Shown here in pieces: positions 61,838-64,000 of a stretch of DNA of 64,000 nucleotides. How positions within the stretch are numbered: the first letter of the stretch is position 1; each line of letters begins with the position of its first letter. Position numbers and translations under genes: made by a program. Under the pieces are notes generated by a model. It did not search any database, had not been told where the DNA came from, and saw only the letters and a list, made by a program, of their open reading frames with translations. This DNA comes from Acidobacteriaceae bacterium (GTDB lineage: Bacteria > Acidobacteriota > Terriglobia > Terriglobales > Acidobacteriaceae): contig PKXQ01000118.1 in the NCBI GenBank assembly GCA_003132405.1, positions 1 to 64,000 of the forward strand, written 5' to 3'.

Positions 61838-63325
61838 TTGCGCGGAGATGATTCCAGATTAAGCAGTCGTGGTGGTTCGCGGAACCAAGCGAAAGCGGTG
61901 GTGAATCCATCGGAACAGCAGGAGCGGGCGTTCCTGGTGGGGGTGGAGTTCCGCACGCGCGGCCGCGCGGGCCCTGGTAAGAGTAAGAAGGGTACTGCCA
62001 TTACGGCTGGCGCGCAAGCGGCTCGAGATCATGCCGCGAGTGTTGCCGCCTCGTCTTCAGTGTCCTCGTCTCTATTATCATCTTCCTCTGCGTTATTGCC
62101 GGCTGATTCGCCGGACTTCAGTTCGGAAGAATCGCTTGATGAACTACGTGCGCTGGCTGCGAGCGCGGGCGCCGAAATTGTGGGCGAGTTTACGCAACGC
62201 AAAGATCGGCCCGATCCGGCCACGCTGATCGGCAAAGGCAAGCTCGAGGAAATTGCCGGCGCAGCGGCTTCCGTTTCCGCGGACGTGATTCTGTTCGATC
62301 ACGACCTCTCCCCTTCGCAACAGCGCAACATTGAGCGCGTGGTGCAGACGCGGGTGATCGATCGCACGCAACTGATACTCGATATTTTTGCGCGGCACGC
62401 GCGCACGCGTGAAGGGCAATTACAGGTAGAGCTGGCGCAGCTGGAATATATGTTGCCGCGGCTCGCTGGACGCGGCGTGGAAATGTCGCAGCTCGGCGGC
62501 GGCATCGGAACGCGTGGTCCAGGCGAAACGCAGCTTGAGACGGACCGGAGAAAGATCTTCCGGCGTGTGCGCCATGTCAAGCAGCAGATCGAAAATGTTC
62601 GGCGCATTCGCGCGCAGCAACGGCAGCGCCGGGAATCGGTTCCGGTCGCTCTAGTGGCGCTCGTCGGATATACAAATGCGGGGAAGTCAACGCTGTTCAA
62701 TGCGCTGACCAAGGCGAACGTGGTGGCGTCATCGCGTATGTTTGCCACGCTTGACCCGACCATTCGCGCGGTCGAACTGCCGTCGAAAAGAAAAGTTTTG
62801 TTCTCCGACACAGTCGGTTTCATACGGCAGCTTCCGCATACGCTGGTGTCGGCGTTCCGCGCCACGCTGGAAGAAGTGCAGCGGGCGACGCTGATCATGC
62901 AGGTTTCCGATGCGAGCAGTCCAGTGTCGGCGGAGCAGGATGCGCAGGTGGAGAGCGTGCTCAAGGAACTCGAAGCTGACAAAAAGCCGCGGCTGCGAGT
63001 GATGAATAAGATCGACTTACTGCTTCCGAAACAACGCGAGTCGCTGCGCGATAGCGATGCGGACGACAAGGTGCAGGTGATTCACGTATCGGCCGCGAAG
63101 GGAATCGGATTGGGCACTCTGCTCGATCGCGTCGATGCATTGCTGGAGGGAGATCGACCGCGGCGGGTGCGGCTGCGCATTCCGCAAAAAGAAGGTAAGC
63201 TGCTGGCCCAGTTGCAGGCGGGCGGGCACATCTATTCACGGCAGTATCAGGATGGGCTGGTGTTGATGGATGCGGAAGCGCCGGCGTCGCTACTGCGGCG
63301 GGTGCGGTCATTTGTGGTGGAGTGA
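61838..63325 (+). CDS. hflX: GTPase HflX
   Basis: Ribosome-associated GTPase. Visible are the N-terminal glutamate/aspartate-rich domain ([26 protein letters not shown]), the helical linker ([30 protein letters not shown]-loop), [13 protein letters not shown] (G3) and NKIDL (G4). The track start is TTG at 61838; GTG at 61901 ([14 protein letters not shown]) is an alternative nearer the conserved domain. Eleven bases after hfq, a conserved hfq-hflX arrangement. Confidence 0.95.
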   Translation: MRGDDSRLSSRGGSRNQAKAVVNPSEQQERAFLVGVEFRTRGRAGPGKSKKGTAITAGAQAARDHAASVAASSSVSSSLLSSSSALLPADSPDFSSEESLDELRALAASAGAEIVGEFTQRKDRPDPATLIGKGKLEEIAGAAASVSADVILFDHDLSPSQQRNIERVVQTRVIDRTQLILDIFARHARTREGQLQVELAQLEYMLPRLAGRGVEMSQLGGGIGTRGPGETQLETDRRKIFRRVRHVKQQIENVRRIRAQQRQRRESVPVALVALVGYTNAGKSTLFNALTKANVVASSRMFATLDPTIRAVELPSKRKVLFSDTVGFIRQLPHTLVSAFRATLEEVQRATLIMQVSDASSPVSAEQDAQVESVLKELEADKKPRLRVMNKIDLLLPKQRESLRDSDADDKVQVIHVSAAKGIGLGTLLDRVDALLEGDRPRRVRLRIPQKEGKLLAQLQAGGHIYSRQYQDGLVLMDAEAPASLLRRVRSFVVE

Positions 63326-63400
63326 GAGCGCATTTTGCCATTTTGTAATCGGGTAATTTTAAATTTCCGCTTCGATGGCCTGCATGCTCCGCTGCAATTC

Positions 63401-64000
63401 CTAAGCCTTTCCGAACGGGTCCTCCAGCGATGGGCTTTGCGGTGTAAACAATTCTGCGCCCTCTTCCACGATGTGCATGTCGTCTTCGAGGCGGATGCCG
63501 AATTCTCCTCGAATGTAAATTCCTGGTTCGTCGCTAAAGGTCATTTCGGGCTGTAGCAGGATTGGGTTGCCCCGGACCAGATAGGGCCACTCGTGGCCGT
63601 CCATGCCCATGCCGTGGCCCAGGCGGTGCGTGAAATATTTGTAGTCGGGACCGTAGCCTGCGTCGGCGATTACCTTGCGGGCGGCGGCGTCTACGGAGCC
63701 GGCTTCTGCTCCGGGCTTCGCGGCGGCCAGCGCGGCGCTCTGGGCGCGATGGACAATATCGAAGACCTGCTTCATTTTGTCGCTGGCTTTGCCGAGCACA
63801 TAGGTGCGCGTGATGTCGGATTGATACCCTTCCGCGGAGCAGCCTCCATCCATCATGACGATCGTGCCTTCTTTGATGACTTGCGGAGTCACCGAACCGT
63901 GAGGGAACGCGGAGTATTCTCCGACCTGCACGTCAGCGCCTCCGTCGAATCCGAGCTGACTGTGAGCGGTTTCTACCAAGTGGGCGACGTCGTGCTGTGT
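63401..64000 (-). CDS. M24-family Xaa-Pro aminopeptidase/dipeptidase, C-terminal part
   Basis: Only the C-terminal ~200 residues are in the window; the reading frame stays open to base 64000, so the 5' part lies beyond the edge (the track's start at 63979 is artificial). Metal-binding residues are present: FPHGS, DGGCSAEGYQSDITRTYVLG, HRLGHGMGMDGHEW, FSDEPGIYI and RLEDDMHIVEEG. Such enzymes remove N-terminal residues preceding proline. It is convergent with hflX, ending 75 bases past it. Confidence 0.9.
   Translation of the reverse strand, partial: TQHDVAHLVETAHSQLGFDGGADVQVGEYSAFPHGSVTPQVIKEGTIVMMDGGCSAEGYQSDITRTYVLGKASDKMKQVFDIVHRAQSAALAAAKPGAEAGSVDAAARKVIADAGYGPDYKYFTHRLGHGMGMDGHEWPYLVRGNPILLQPEMTFSDEPGIYIRGEFGIRLEDDMHIVEEGAELFTPQSPSLEDPFGKA

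Overview
The window looks like chromosomal DNA from a moderately GC-rich Gram-negative soil bacterium, most likely an Acidobacteriota member (Terriglobia/Koribacter-like). This is inferred from family content: two very large Oar-type TonB-dependent receptors with an N-terminal carboxypeptidase-regulatory-like domain, a VWFA protein of the type frequent in Acidobacteria, a FecR/DUF6600-like secreted protein, and an outer-membrane RND efflux operon. No rRNA or other taxonomic marker is present.

Layout. 1-1.3 kb: minus-strand tRNA cluster Thr(TGT)-Tyr(GTA)-small membrane ORF-Thr(GGT)-Gly(TCC)-hypothetical ORF. 1.5-2.6 kb: hypothetical anchored protein. 2.7-11.9 kb: glycan-use locus (Oar-type receptor, LacI regulator, GH3 and GH39 glycosidases) with repeated CTAAATCG-type operator candidates. 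11.8-14.5 kb: polysaccharide deacetylase, GNAT and a small membrane protein. 14.7-24.1 kb: complete MdtABC-TolC-like tripartite efflux operon with two RND subunits. 24.2 kb: a perfect parS-like palindrome between convergent genes. 24.3-27.1 kb: two MFS transporters. 27.9-31.5 kb: BlaI repressor, M56 metallopeptidase and HtrA protease, with matching dyad operators before blaI and htrA. 31.9-34.6 kb: GAF domain fused to an alpha-glucan phosphorylase. 34.8-39.7 kb: argC-argB-argD-argA-argJ arginine operon preceded by a sigma70 promoter and tandem ARG boxes.

39.88-43.79 kb is the most unusual part: a putative 3.9-kb mobile element. It has 24-bp imperfect terminal inverted repeats (22/24 identical), is flanked by an 8-bp direct repeat AAAAATAT, and encodes an IS1595/ISXO2-family transposase. 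Its cargo is a 249-aa unknown protein, a PIN-domain protein, a very small basic ORF, a DUF3825-like protein, and a 114-nt tRNA-Leu-like RNA gene whose anticodon arm is replaced by one long hairpin. Both terminal repeats carry an inward-facing TTGACA element, one before the transposase and one before the tRNA-like gene.

44-49.7 kb: a second Oar-type receptor, a DUF5666-like protein and a VWFA protein, all with Gly-rich tracts; an inverted REP-like repeat sits in frame in the N-terminal region of the middle one. 49.8-56 kb: nitrogen-control block (glnD, glnB, membrane histidine kinase, sigma54 response regulator). 56.2-60.4 kb: FecR-domain protein, cytochrome P460, AraC regulator. 60.5-64 kb: PuuD-like membrane protein, hfq-hflX, and the C-terminal part of an M24 aminopeptidase cut by the window edge.

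All domain names come from reading the translations by eye; no database search was run.
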